From positions 1 to 17,516 of the forward strand of contig CAMSEJ010000006.1 in NCBI GenBank assembly GCA_947057405.1: a stretch of DNA of 17,516 nucleotides. Reading direction: 5' to 3'. This DNA is from an uncultured Roseburia sp. (GTDB lineage: Bacteria > Bacillota > Clostridia > Lachnospirales > Lachnospiraceae). Of the stretch, positions 8,301 to 14,610 are shown one piece after another (within the stretch, counting starts at the first letter, position 1; each line of letters begins with the position of its first letter). The notes under the pieces were generated by a model. That model was given only the letters and a program-made list of their open reading frames with translations. It made no database searches and was not told the origin of the DNA. Position numbers and translations under genes: made by a program.

Positions 8301-9317
8301 GACAAATCCATGCGTCTGGGCCTGACCGGAGCGCAGATCTACGGAGACATTTCAGAACGGCTGACCACAGACAAAACGGCGGTCACCATAAAAGCGGGCG
8401 AAACGGATCTCGACGTAGTCATAGTAGACGAAACCGACCTTCTGACCAAAGAAAACCTGATGGATATGGAATTTGAAACGCAAAAGCAGGATGACGACGG
8501 CAAAACCGTAACCGAAACGCACCGGCTGAGCGAATTTGCCACACTGGACTACGGCACAAGCGTAGCAGGCATCAACCGCACCAACGGCGAGCGTTACATG
8601 AGCGTAACGGCGGAAACCTTAGACGGATATAATACGACCATTTTATCAAGGGAAGTGGAAGACCTGTTAAACGGCTACGATATGCCGGACGGCTACAGCT
8701 ATGAATTTGGCGGTGAAACGTCAAATACAACCGATATGCTAGAGCAGATGGGCAAGCTGTTGATTTTGGGATTTGTGCTGATTTACCTTGTTATGGTAGC
8801 GCAGTTCCAGAGCCTCTTATCGCCGTTTATCGTTATTTTCACCGTTCCGCTGGCATTTACCGGAGGGCTTTTGGCAATGCTCTTTACCGGAGAGCAGATG
8901 TCTTTAATCACATTAATGGGCTTTCTGGTATTAATGGGAACCGTTGTAAATAACGGAATAGTATTTGTGGACTACACCAACCAGCTGCGCGCCGGCGGCA
9001 TGACACGGCACGACGCTCTGATTGCAACCGGCAAAACGCGTATGCGCCCGATTTTAATGACGGCGTTTACCACAATCCTTGCAATGCTTGCAATGGTTTT
9101 CAGCCGCAATACGGCAAGCGAGTTAGGCAGGGGTATGGCGGTCGTCGTAGCGGGCGGGCTTTTGTACGCAACCTTTATGACGATGTTTATCGTACCGGTC
9201 ATGTACGATATCCTGTACCGCAAAGAAGTTCATGTGGTGGATATCGGAGACGAAACAATGGACGACGCGCCGGATGACGCGGCAGAATTTATGGAGCAGA
9301 TGGAACGGGAGGATTGA
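5319..9317 (+). CDS. RND-family efflux transporter permease with large internal coiled-coil insertion
   Basis: This 1332-residue protein is of the AcrB/SwrC superfamily, proton-driven exporters of the cytoplasmic membrane. The N terminus MIKYSVKKPFTVLV leads into TM1 (about 11-29), and two RND halves follow. The first half has TM4 with GMLVDNSIVVIENVYR (Asp680); the second half has the matching VVNNGIVFVDY. AcrB-like proteins have about 1050 residues. The ~280 extra residues lie at about 200-485, between the first porter subdomain and SGMIYAQNFSMPAGY. They are rich in Ala, Glu, Lys and Gln with heptad-like helices (SDAKNELADAESSLAKARSE; later ANLEIEIKVAEEVLKQVE), so probably form an extracytoplasmic coiled-coil arm. 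A GTG at 5301 is in frame, but GGAGG (5309-5313) five bases before ATG 5319 decides the start. No separate membrane-fusion-protein gene is adjacent. The substrate is unknown. Confidence 0.9.
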   Translation: MIKYSVKKPFTVLVAVIVVLVIGFVCLTGMKTDLLPDMSMPYMIVVTTYPGASPEKVEESVTKPMESALGTINGVEEVTSTSAENYSMVMLEFEEDTSMDSAMVKVSSATNQIESLLPDTCGKPNIMEISMDMMATMYASVSCEGMDIYELSDFAQDTVIPYFERQGGVASVSDIGIVEKSIEVRLNQEKIDQINEKILLLTNDKLSDAKNELADAESSLAKARSEINKKEQDLSSQQDTTTTELADATLALNQAVATRASYESQLTSLKASKSALEGEKKAYKKNNIESTYSSLNEMFAQLQAAAAAMQAQLGEYSPLDAAQMPADVKDAMDHPKKLAYFKSAVETLSAMPGSQLDASMAEQAKSLDKKTLKQLYEIVHVRLPQIETELANLEIEIKVAEEVLKQVETQMSTVDDAYKQAEAGKIAAAAGFGSGSAQIAAAKTAMEEAKEELENANKTYQDSVTEARKNANIDQMLTLEALSGMIYAQNFSMPAGYIDDETDKQWLLKVGESYTSQEELEQMVLCEIKDIGDIRLQDVADLTTIDNAGESYAKVNGDPGIILSIFKGSTAGTSDVSKQCLEAIDELQADYPELNITPLMDQGEYISVLIESIASSMLIGALLAVFILAVFLMDIRPTLVVAFSIPFSVLVSIIIMYFAGLSINMMSLSGLSLAVGMLVDNSIVVIENVYRLRYRGLSSPRAAFQGAKQVAGAIIASTLTTICVFFPMVFTTGMVRDLMLPFALTITFALTASLIVALTAVPTIGSALLKKATPKPHRIFDKIQEVYAVILKFCLRIKVIPLGISVALLVFCIVTVLSMGIVLIPDMGGEQISVTVTMPDDDDKETAYRKADEVMDAILAAEGVEYAGSMDGSSSAGLFGGMTGDSGDGFGSFSVYVLPKEEYNSKKQVEEICLQIEENTKELECEVAVSNSMMGEMDQMLGSGLQVDIHGQDLETLTKISEEVMGILEKVEGFDNISNGQEEADEEIHLNIDKDKSMRLGLTGAQIYGDISERLTTDKTAVTIKAGETDLDVVIVDETDLLTKENLMDMEFETQKQDDDGKTVTETHRLSEFATLDYGTSVAGINRTNGERYMSVTAETLDGYNTTILSREVEDLLNGYDMPDGYSYEFGGETSNTTDMLEQMGKLLILGFVLIYLVMVAQFQSLLSPFIVIFTVPLAFTGGLLAMLFTGEQMSLITLMGFLVLMGTVVNNGIVFVDYTNQLRAGGMTRHDALIATGKTRMRPILMTAFTTILAMLAMVFSRNTASELGRGMAVVVAGGLLYATFMTMFIVPVMYDILYRKEVHVVDIGDETMDDAPDDAAEFMEQMERED

Positions 9318-9517
9318 TGCAAATGAAACGCTTTGAACGGATTTTCCGGGAAGGGAACAGACTGACGTCGGGAGAAACCCAGATCTTGGTAGATCAGGAA
9401 ACGGGCGTGCAGTATTTATGGCATTGTCAGGGATATGCCGGAGGAATTACGCCGCTGCTGGATGCGGACGGAAAGCCGGTACTGGATCCAAAATATAAAA
9501 ATAAACCCTGCCAATGA
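9317..9517 (+). CDS. Small DUF6440 family protein coupled to the RND gene
   Basis: This is a 66-residue soluble protein without signal peptide or membrane segment. The pattern KRFERIF, then ILVDQETGVQYLW, then GYAGGITPLLDADGKPVL matches the small DUF6440 family common in Firmicutes; its function is not known. Its ATG overlaps the RND stop codon (TGATG at 9315-9319), with GGGAGG at 9307-9312, so translation is probably coupled. A second ATG at 9323 gives MKRFE, also a natural family start with 10-base spacing, and cannot be excluded. A strong terminator follows 11 bases after the stop. Coupling means it is made together with the exporter but does not show that it acts with it. Confidence 0.75.
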   Translation: MQMKRFERIFREGNRLTSGETQILVDQETGVQYLWHCQGYAGGITPLLDADGKPVLDPKYKNKPCQ

Positions 9518-9520
9518 AAT

Positions 9521-9570
9521 AAAAAAGGCTGGCGGAACAGGCTGTCACGTTTCCGCCAGCTTCTTTTATT
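9521..9570. terminator. Strong bidirectional rho-independent terminator
   Basis: GCTGGCGGAA (9528-9537) pairs with TTCCGCCAGC (9551-9560). On the plus strand TTCTTTTATT follows; on the minus strand the left-hand A run gives a T tract. It ends the RND-DUF6440 transcript and the convergent DUF3892 gene, whose stop codon begins at 9572. Confidence 0.9.
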
Positions 9571-9875
9571 TATTTTACAGACGCTTTTACCGTCGGCAGA
9601 TGGCTTAAATTGTTTTCGTCCGTGCCGTCGGGAATCGATTTCAAATATTCGGTTCCCCTGCGGTGCGCAATGCCGACGCCTGCGATTTCCCCGGCTTTGG
9701 CAAGCGCTACGCCTTCTTCCTTATTCACTATCCGGTTATCCGAAAGCTGATATCCCGTAATTTTCCCGCCCTTTTTCACCAGTCCTGTAATTTCCTTGGC
9801 ATTTGCGGACGGAGTAGGAATTTCGTCCAGCGTATTAACCGCAAATGAAATATCCGTATTTTCTGTAACACCCAT
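9570..9875 (-). CDS. DUF3892 domain-containing small protein
   Basis: This is a 101-residue soluble protein. After a poorly conserved N terminus, residues 28-95 match the DUF3892 pattern: EITGLVKKGGKITGYQLSDNR, then a helix with KEEGVALAKAGEIAGVGIA, then RRGTEYLKSIPDGTDENNLSHLP. In this family the conserved end is typically EYLRS.PDG...NNL..LP. The molecular role is not known, and I infer none. ATG 9875 is chosen because AAAGGAG lies eight bases before it; an ATG eight codons upstream (9899) lacks such a site. It is monocistronic, divergent from the SseB-family gene, and shares the terminator at 9521-9570. I saw no convincing promoter for it in 9876-10001. Confidence 0.75.
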   Translation of the reverse strand: MGVTENTDISFAVNTLDEIPTPSANAKEITGLVKKGGKITGYQLSDNRIVNKEEGVALAKAGEIAGVGIAHRRGTEYLKSIPDGTDENNLSHLPTVKASVK

Positions 9876-9949
9876 TGTTGCTTCTCCTTTCGTGCTCAAA
9901 TACTGCGGCAGGGATTAGTCTATGGAGGCCGCAAAAAAATATGCTTCCT

Positions 9950-9978
9950 GCAGGCTGGAATAAGCTGCCACAGCCTGC
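9950..9978. repeat. Inverted repeat in the divergent intergenic region
   Basis: GCAGGCTG (9950-9957) and CAGCCTGC (9971-9978) form a perfect 8-bp stem with a 13-base loop between the divergent DUF3892 and SseB-family genes. Read on the minus strand, a T run appears only about 12 bases further on. It may therefore be an upstream leader hairpin or an operator rather than a terminator. Confidence 0.4.
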
Positions 9979-10001
9979 CTGCAAAAACGATAAAATAAAA
10001 G

Positions 10002-10030
10002 GTGACGAAAATTTCAACATATGATATAAT
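10002..10030 (+). promoter_or_regulatory. Extended -10 promoter for the SseB-family gene
   Basis: GTGACG (10002-10007) and a consensus TATAAT (10025-10030) are separated by 17 bases. A TG-N (10022-10024) directly precedes the -10 box, making an extended -10 element. The leader would be about 43 bases long. Confidence 0.8.
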
Positions 10031-10079
10031 AAGCTTGCACAAAAAAGCAAAGAATAAACGAAAAGATAACGGAGAAGCC

Positions 10080-11033
10080 ATGAACAACGAAACCAAAAAA
10101 ACAGAAACACTGATCCAGATCTACAAAGAGGATCCCGTCCGGGACAATTTGAGGGCATTGGTTCACCAGATGCGGAAAACGGTTTTTCTTTCCCCCGCCA
10201 TCCTGCCCGACACACCGGAAGCAGAAGAATTCCGTCGGCTTGCCAAGGAGAAGAACGGTGAACAGCTTACCCTTCCGAAGGAAGCGGCCCCGATTCCTTC
10301 TATTTTAAAAAACAAAGAGGGCGTTGTATTTTTTCCGGTTTACACAACGGCAGAACAGATTCCGAAAGAGCCCCCCTTTGACGTCCTGATGAATGTACCG
10401 TTCCAATCGTGTGTGGGCATTGTAATGAACGGAAGCATGAATGCCGAAGGAATTGCCGTAAATCCGTTTACGGACAACCTGATTTTCCGCAAGGAGCTGT
10501 TAGAGGCTTTACACCGGGAGGACGAAGCGCTGCGGGCAGGCGCAAAGCCGGTGAAGCTGACACCGCAGCAGATGAAAATAGCGCTGCGCCAGAAAGCGGA
10601 ATTCCAGGAGTTCCCGTCGAGGATTTATAAGGAGGGCCCCTCCTTTGTACAGCAGCTCAGCGACGATCGGGAAACCGTCGTCAATGAAATTTACCAGAAC
10701 GCATACGAGAGCGAAGAACTGTACCCGTACAGTGAGGCGGATTTTTCGGTCATGCCGCTTGATATCAGTGAAGAACTGCTGCTGGTGCGGGTGGATTTGC
10801 CGGAAGTGACGGATTCGGCGCAGCTTTGCCACCGTATTTATGTTACGCTGAACCCGAAGAACGAAGAAATCCACTATTTCACCGTAGAGCGCGGCAGAAA
10901 AAAGGGACAGAGCAACCTCTGCGGCGTGGATCGGGACGGCAGGCATCTTGAGTACGGAGAAGCTCCGGTAGAAGGAGCAGAAATCCAGCGGATTATGGAT
11001 ATTATTGAACAGCAGAAGGAGCATACCAGTTAG
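10080..11033 (+). CDS. SseB family protein (N- and C-terminal SseB-type domains)
   Basis: This is a 317-residue soluble protein with no signal peptide. Residues ~20-145 resemble the SseB N-terminal domain: a helical start, then EGVVFFPVYTTAEQIPK, DVLMNVPF and GIAVNPFTDNLIF, the characteristic NPF phrase. A charged linker leads to ~180-310, which resembles the SseB C-terminal domain (EGPSFVQQL, then ELLLVRVDL and HRIYVTLNPKNEEIHYFTVERG). SseB proteins were named after a Salmonella enhanced-serine-sensitivity locus, and their biochemical role in Firmicutes is not established. ATG 10080 has GGAG (10071-10074) five bases before it; an upstream in-frame ATG at 10002 would overlap the promoter and is rejected. 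The gene is transcribed alone from 10002-10030 to the terminator at 11050. Confidence 0.8.
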   Translation: MNNETKKTETLIQIYKEDPVRDNLRALVHQMRKTVFLSPAILPDTPEAEEFRRLAKEKNGEQLTLPKEAAPIPSILKNKEGVVFFPVYTTAEQIPKEPPFDVLMNVPFQSCVGIVMNGSMNAEGIAVNPFTDNLIFRKELLEALHREDEALRAGAKPVKLTPQQMKIALRQKAEFQEFPSRIYKEGPSFVQQLSDDRETVVNEIYQNAYESEELYPYSEADFSVMPLDISEELLLVRVDLPEVTDSAQLCHRIYVTLNPKNEEIHYFTVERGRKKGQSNLCGVDRDGRHLEYGEAPVEGAEIQRIMDIIEQQKEHTS

Positions 11034-11049
11034 CTCCTTACGACCGGAA

Positions 11050-11093
11050 GGGCTGTCGGGAATGCAAGCGTCATTTCCCGACAGCCCCTTTTA
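11050..11093. terminator. Rho-independent terminator shared by the sseB-like and trmH-like genes
   Basis: GGGCTGTCGGGAA (11050-11062) pairs perfectly with TTCCCGACAGCCC (11075-11087), and CTTTT follows. It starts 17 bases after the sseB-like stop, and the trmH-like stop codon (11091-11093) overlaps its T tract. Its right half (11069-11088) is identical over 20 bases to 17237-17256 in the palindromic element near the window end. Confidence 0.85.
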
Positions 11094-11927
11094 CATCCTG
11101 TTTTTCCCCAGTTCCCAAAATGCCACTGCGCTCGCCGCGGCCACATTTAAGGAATCAACCCCATGGAACATCGGAATACGCACCGTATAATCGCACGCCG
11201 CAACCGTATCCTCCGCCAGCCCGTCGCCCTCTGTCCCCAGAATAACCGCCAGCTTTTTTGCCTGTGCCAGACGCGGATCATCCACGCGGACGGCTTTGCC
11301 GTTCAATGCCATGGCCGCGGTTTGAAATCCCATTTTACGCAAAAAATCCATACCCCGTCCGGGCCACGCCGTTTCTTCCCCGTCCAGGATTGTCCAGGGG
11401 ATCTGAAAAACCGTGCCCATGCTCACGCGGATTGCCCTCCGGTACAAAGGATTGCTGCATGCAGGCGTAAGCAAAACCGCGTCCATCCCCAATGCCGCAG
11501 CCGACCGAAAGACCGCCCCGATGTTGGTCGGATTGACGACATTCTCCAATACGGCAATCCGGCTTGCACTGCGGCACAGTTCAGACGGAGCCGGCAGGGC
11601 GTTCCGGCGCATGGCGCAAAGCACGCCCCTTGTCAGCTCAAATCCGGTCAGCCTCTTTAAAACCGCATGCTCCGCGGTAAAAACCAAAACATCTCCTCCG
11701 CACCTCGCAATTACCCCGCGCGCTTCCCCTTCCACATGCTTCTTTTCCAGAAGCATGGAAACCGGCTCATATCCCGCATCCAGAGCGCGTTTTATGACCT
11801 TCGGGCTTTCCGCAATAAACAGCCCGGCCTGCGGCTCGTAAATATGAAGCAGCTGCGGTTCGGTCAGGCGTGCAAACACATCCAGCTCCGGTACGGATAA
11901 ATCCGTAATCTCAATTATCCTTGGCAT
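11091..11927 (-). CDS. SpoU/TrmH family RNA 2'-O-methyltransferase
   Basis: This 278-residue SPOUT-class enzyme is predicted to transfer a methyl group from S-adenosylmethionine to a ribose 2'-OH in tRNA or rRNA. The N-terminal ~110 residues are a substrate-binding region (FIAESPKVIKRAL at 37-49). The catalytic knot domain has the three SpoU motifs: VNPTNIGAVFRSAAALG (131-147, with Asn132 and Arg141), ILGTEGDGL (229-237), and IPMFHGVDSLNVAAASA (251-267). The start at 11927 is preceded on the minus strand by AAAGGAG with an 8-base gap. A consensus TATAAT at 11956-11951 gives a very short leader. It converges on the sseB-like gene and shares its terminator. The substrate position cannot be deduced, so no specific symbol is given. 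Confidence 0.92.
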   Translation of the reverse strand: MPRIIEITDLSVPELDVFARLTEPQLLHIYEPQAGLFIAESPKVIKRALDAGYEPVSMLLEKKHVEGEARGVIARCGGDVLVFTAEHAVLKRLTGFELTRGVLCAMRRNALPAPSELCRSASRIAVLENVVNPTNIGAVFRSAAALGMDAVLLTPACSNPLYRRAIRVSMGTVFQIPWTILDGEETAWPGRGMDFLRKMGFQTAAMALNGKAVRVDDPRLAQAKKLAVILGTEGDGLAEDTVAACDYTVRIPMFHGVDSLNVAAASAVAFWELGKNRM

Positions 11928-11950
11928 TCTGTTTCTCCTTTTTTCTTTCT

Positions 11951-11956
11951 ATTATA
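11951..11956 (-). promoter_or_regulatory. -10 box for the trmH-like gene
   Basis: The minus strand reads TATAAT here, 23 bases before ATG 11927-11925. No good -35 match is seen 16-18 bases upstream, so the promoter is only partly supported. Transcription would begin about 17 bases before the start codon, leaving room for little more than the ribosome site. Confidence 0.45.
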
Positions 11957-12032
11957 CCTGAAATCCGATCCACGGTACAGCCTGCAGCCGGTAAATCTGC
12001 CGTTCCGGCATCATCCTCTCCCACAAAATAGA

Positions 12033-12061
12033 TTGCCCTTTCGCACATTTTATGCTATACT
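12033..12061 (+). promoter_or_regulatory. Promoter for the transglutaminase-like lipoprotein gene and probably the pilus-like operon
   Basis: TTGCCC (12033-12038) and TATACT (12056-12061) are separated by 17 bases. TGC directly before the -10 box makes an extended -10 element. ATG 12111 lies about 50 bases downstream. No other promoter or T-tract terminator was seen between here and the ATPase gene at 16082. Confidence 0.7.
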
Positions 12062-12110
12062 CAAAAAAACAAAACACACCGGACTAGAAAGAATCAGGAG
12101 GATACCCGGC

Positions 12111-13142
12111 ATGAAACATACACACAAAGTACTGGCGATTTGTTTTTTGTCCCTCTTTAGCTTCCTTATCACCGGATGTTCCGACAGCGAACCCCCGGAT
12201 ATCCCGCGCCAGGAAAGCCCGGCCGCAGGTACTTCCGGCCAGGTTTCGGATTCCACACCGCGCGATACGCCGGATACGCCCGACGCCCCGGGCACACCGG
12301 ATGAACCTGCCGACAACACGCCGCCGCGTGACAATACGCCGCACGTACTGGTACCGGAAGCCTCCGGCAGCGACGTGTACGGAAATGACTTTTCTTCCGT
12401 GGATGCTTCCAATTCATCGGAAGGCTATGTCATGGTCCGTTACACCGGGAGCAACAGCAAGGTCAAGCTGCGCATTACGGGACCCGATCAGACCCAGTAT
12501 GTTTACCTTATGTCCGGCACAGAGGAATACGAAACGTTCCCCCTTACCTGCGGCAGCGGCGCATACCAGATACAGCTTCTCGAAAATGCGGGCGACGACA
12601 TGTATGCCGTCGCATATTCCACCGATATCAGCGTATCCATTGCCAACGAATTCGGGCCGTTTCTTTATCCGAATCAATACGTAAATTTCCGTGCGGAAAG
12701 CGCGACCGTGGCAAAGGGAAGCGAACTGGCACAGGGTGCCCATTCCGATCTGGAAGTCATTGAGCAGATCTATCATTATATAATTACCAGCATCACCTAC
12801 GACGAACAAAAAGCCGCAAACGTCAGCTACGGATACCTTCCGGTTATCGACGAGACACTCTCGTCCGGCAAGGGCATCTGTTTTGACTATGCCGCCGTAA
12901 TGAGTGCCATGCTGCGTTCACAGGGCATCCCGACCAAGCTGGAGGTCGGCTATTCCGGCGAAGCTTATCACGCCTGGATCAGCACCTATATCCAGGACAT
13001 CGGATGGGTAGATAAAATCATCAAATTTGACGGGACTACCTGGACATTAATGGATCCGACGCTGGCGGCAAGCAATGACCGCTCATCCGTCGGCAAATAC
13101 ATCGGCGACGGTTCCAATTATGTCGTAAAATATTCCTATTAA
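12111..13142 (+). CDS. Transglutaminase-like superfamily lipoprotein
   Basis: This 343-residue protein is predicted to be exported and anchored to the outer face of the membrane. Its signal peptide MKHTHKVLAICFLSLFSFLITGC ends in a lipobox (LITG|C, Cys23). Residues 24-85 are a low-complexity Pro/Thr/Asp linker with TPD-type repeats, suited to span cell wall. Residues ~100-185 look like a beta-rich domain. Residues ~190-335 are a transglutaminase/papain-like core with a complete triad: Cys257 in GKGICFDYAAVMSAMLR, His287 in AYHAWI, and Asp315 in LMDPT. It could act as a protease or protein cross-linker; the substrate is unknown. AGGAGG (12096-12101) with nine-base spacing fixes ATG 12111; an in-frame ATG at 12033 lies in the promoter. 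A 48-base gap holding a hairpin without T tract separates it from the gspF-like gene, so cotranscription is likely. Confidence 0.85.
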   Translation: MKHTHKVLAICFLSLFSFLITGCSDSEPPDIPRQESPAAGTSGQVSDSTPRDTPDTPDAPGTPDEPADNTPPRDNTPHVLVPEASGSDVYGNDFSSVDASNSSEGYVMVRYTGSNSKVKLRITGPDQTQYVYLMSGTEEYETFPLTCGSGAYQIQLLENAGDDMYAVAYSTDISVSIANEFGPFLYPNQYVNFRAESATVAKGSELAQGAHSDLEVIEQIYHYIITSITYDEQKAANVSYGYLPVIDETLSSGKGICFDYAAVMSAMLRSQGIPTKLEVGYSGEAYHAWISTYIQDIGWVDKIIKFDGTTWTLMDPTLAASNDRSSVGKYIGDGSNYVVKYSY

Positions 13143-13150
13143 TCATGATC

Positions 13151-13170
13151 CTGCGGCAGACGCGCCGCAG
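13151..13170 (+). repeat. GC-rich hairpin between the lipoprotein gene and the gspF-like gene
   Basis: CTGCGGC (13151-13157) pairs with GCCGCAG (13164-13170) around a 6-base loop, and no T tract follows. It may act as a processing or stability element that sets relative expression within the operon, or attenuate weakly. Confidence 0.5.
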
Positions 13171-13190
13171 AGATCCGGAAAGGAGCTTGT

Positions 13191-14240
13191 ATGGGCAAGA
13201 CAAAATTGACGCCTTTTTCAAATATGGAGGCCGCTTCTTTTTGCTCACAGATGGCAATCATTTTGAAATCCGGCATTTCTTCCATTGAAGGAATCACCAT
13301 TATGCAGGAAGACGCCGCCACGGACGACGAACGGCAGCTGCTTTCTAAGATTCAGGATACGCTGATGCAGACCGGCTCGCTCTACGAATCGCTTGCAGGA
13401 ACGGACGTTTTCCCTGCTTACCTGCTGAACATGGTACAGATTGGCGAACAAACCGGTAAGCTCGACGAGGTTATGGAATCCTTAGGCACCTACTACGAAA
13501 AGGAAGCCAGCCTGGCACAGACAATCAAAAATGCCGTTACATACCCGCTTATCATGCTTACCATGATGCTTCTGGTAATCCTGACGCTGATTACCAAGGT
13601 CATGCCGGTATTCAACCAGGTCTTTGAACAGCTCGGGACGCAGATGACCGGATTTTCCCGTGTCATTTTAAATATCGGTAATGTTATCAATGCAAATTTT
13701 ATTCTTTTTATCGGCATATTTGCTGCCATTGCAGCGTTTGCCGTTTTCCTGGTCAAATCCGCAAAGGGACAGCAGCTTTCCCGCGCTTTTCTGGAACGAT
13801 TTTCAAACAGCCGTGAGCTGTCCCAGAAAATTTCGGCGTACCGCTTTTCAAACGGTATGGCGCTGACCTTAAGCAGCGGCTTAACCCCGGAAGACTGCCT
13901 GAACCTGACTGCAGAGCTGACCGAGCAGGCTTCCTTCCGCAGCAAGCTGGAAAAATGCCGCACTTTAGTTTCTCAGGGCAATGACCTGTGCGAAGTACTT
14001 CTGGAAAACGGCATTTTTACCGGGACGTATGCACGGATGGCCACCATCGCTTCCCGCACCGGCGTCTTAGACGAAGTAATGCACAAAATCGCCGCACAGT
14101 ACGAGGAAGATATTGATGCACGGATCTCAGGCATGATTGCGGCAATTGAGCCGACTCTTGTGATTATCCTTTCCGTCATTGTCGGAGTAATCCTGCTTTC
14201 CGTCATGCTGCCGCTGATGGGGATTATGGCTGGGCTGTAG
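13191..14240 (+). CDS. Type II secretion/type IV pilus platform protein (GspF/PilC family)
   Basis: This 349-residue membrane protein is predicted to be the platform on which a cytoplasmic ATPase acts to move pilin-like subunits. It has two GspF repeats. The first (about 13-135) carries FCSQMAIILKSGISSIEGI and VQIGEQTGKLDEVM. The second (about 213-340) carries FSNGMALTLSSGL and IASRTGVLDEVM, the typical E-TG-LD-VM signature in both halves. Membrane segments are near 116-136, 168-190 and 320-345. It is somewhat shorter than classical PilC (about 400) because the cytoplasmic N terminus is reduced. AAAGGAG (13179-13185) lies five bases before ATG 13191. It is the first core gene of the pilus-like operon ending with the PilT-type ATPase. 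Family assignment is firm; which filament it serves is inference. Confidence 0.9.
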   Translation: MGKTKLTPFSNMEAASFCSQMAIILKSGISSIEGITIMQEDAATDDERQLLSKIQDTLMQTGSLYESLAGTDVFPAYLLNMVQIGEQTGKLDEVMESLGTYYEKEASLAQTIKNAVTYPLIMLTMMLLVILTLITKVMPVFNQVFEQLGTQMTGFSRVILNIGNVINANFILFIGIFAAIAAFAVFLVKSAKGQQLSRAFLERFSNSRELSQKISAYRFSNGMALTLSSGLTPEDCLNLTAELTEQASFRSKLEKCRTLVSQGNDLCEVLLENGIFTGTYARMATIASRTGVLDEVMHKIAAQYEEDIDARISGMIAAIEPTLVIILSVIVGVILLSVMLPLMGIMAGL

Positions 14241-14265
14241 CAGAAGAACAATGGAGGTGCTTTGC

Positions 14266-14610
14266 ATGACACACCGTTTTTACAAAAAACAACCGTCTTC
14301 CCGAAATTTACTGATCTCCGCCGCCGTTTTTGCGGCTGTTATTCTGTTGTTTGGGACCGCCGTCTCTTCCGTTTCCGCAAAGACCGAGGCGGAAGAAATG
14401 CAGACGCTTGAAGCAGCCGTTACTCGCGGGATCACATACTGCTATGCCATAGAAGGCATGTACCCGCCCAGCCTTTCCTATCTGCAGGAGCATTACGGCA
14501 TTACTTACAACGAGCAAAAATACTTTGTAGACTACCAGCCCCTGGGCACCAATATTATGCCGGATGTGACTATCATCAAAAAACGGGCCAATAAGGAGGT
14601 TTCCCCTTGA
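14266..14610 (+). CDS. Pilin-like small membrane protein (noncanonical, no prepilin cleavage motif)
   Basis: This 114-residue protein has a short basic N terminus (MTHRFYKKQPSSRN), one membrane helix at about 14-36, and an extracytoplasmic part. EEMQTLEAAVTRGITYCYAIEGMYPPSLSYLQEHYGI (44-80) resembles the helix-then-YP segment that follows the N-terminal helix of type IV pilins and pseudopilins (AI..A...CYA.EG.YP.SL..L...YG). The classic G|FxxxE site is absent, so a prepilin peptidase would not be expected to process it. ATG 14266 follows GGAGG (14253-14257) with eight-base spacing and is preferred to ATG 14251, which overlaps that site. Its stop TGA (14608-14610) overlaps the TTG start of the next gene. 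I infer a structural or minor-pilin role. Confidence 0.7.
   Translation: MTHRFYKKQPSSRNLLISAAVFAAVILLFGTAVSSVSAKTEAEEMQTLEAAVTRGITYCYAIEGMYPPSLSYLQEHYGITYNEQKYFVDYQPLGTNIMPDVTIIKKRANKEVSP
14593..14599 (+). promoter_or_regulatory. Ribosome binding site supporting a TTG start at 14607
   Basis: AAGGAGG lies seven bases before TTG 14607-14609. No in-frame ATG with comparable spacing is available, so a non-AUG start is the best reading. The site lies inside the end of the preceding gene. Confidence 0.75.

Noticed and set aside
5319..9317. Possibility that the long RND gene is a fusion or an assembly artefact
   Set aside because: Both RND halves are intact and in one frame, and the extra residues form a coherent helical insertion at a domain boundary. 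Similar long RND proteins are known in Firmicutes.
11163..11660. Plus-strand frame of 165 codons within the trmH-like gene
   Set aside because: It is antisense to the conserved SpoU motifs, rich in Arg, His, Pro and Cys as expected of a shadow frame, with no ribosome site.
12186..12350. Short repeats in the DNA of the lipoprotein linker that could suggest a tandem array
   Set aside because: They are irregular codon-level repeats encoding the Pro/Thr/Asp linker, with no constant unit or spacer, so neither CRISPR nor a true tandem repeat.
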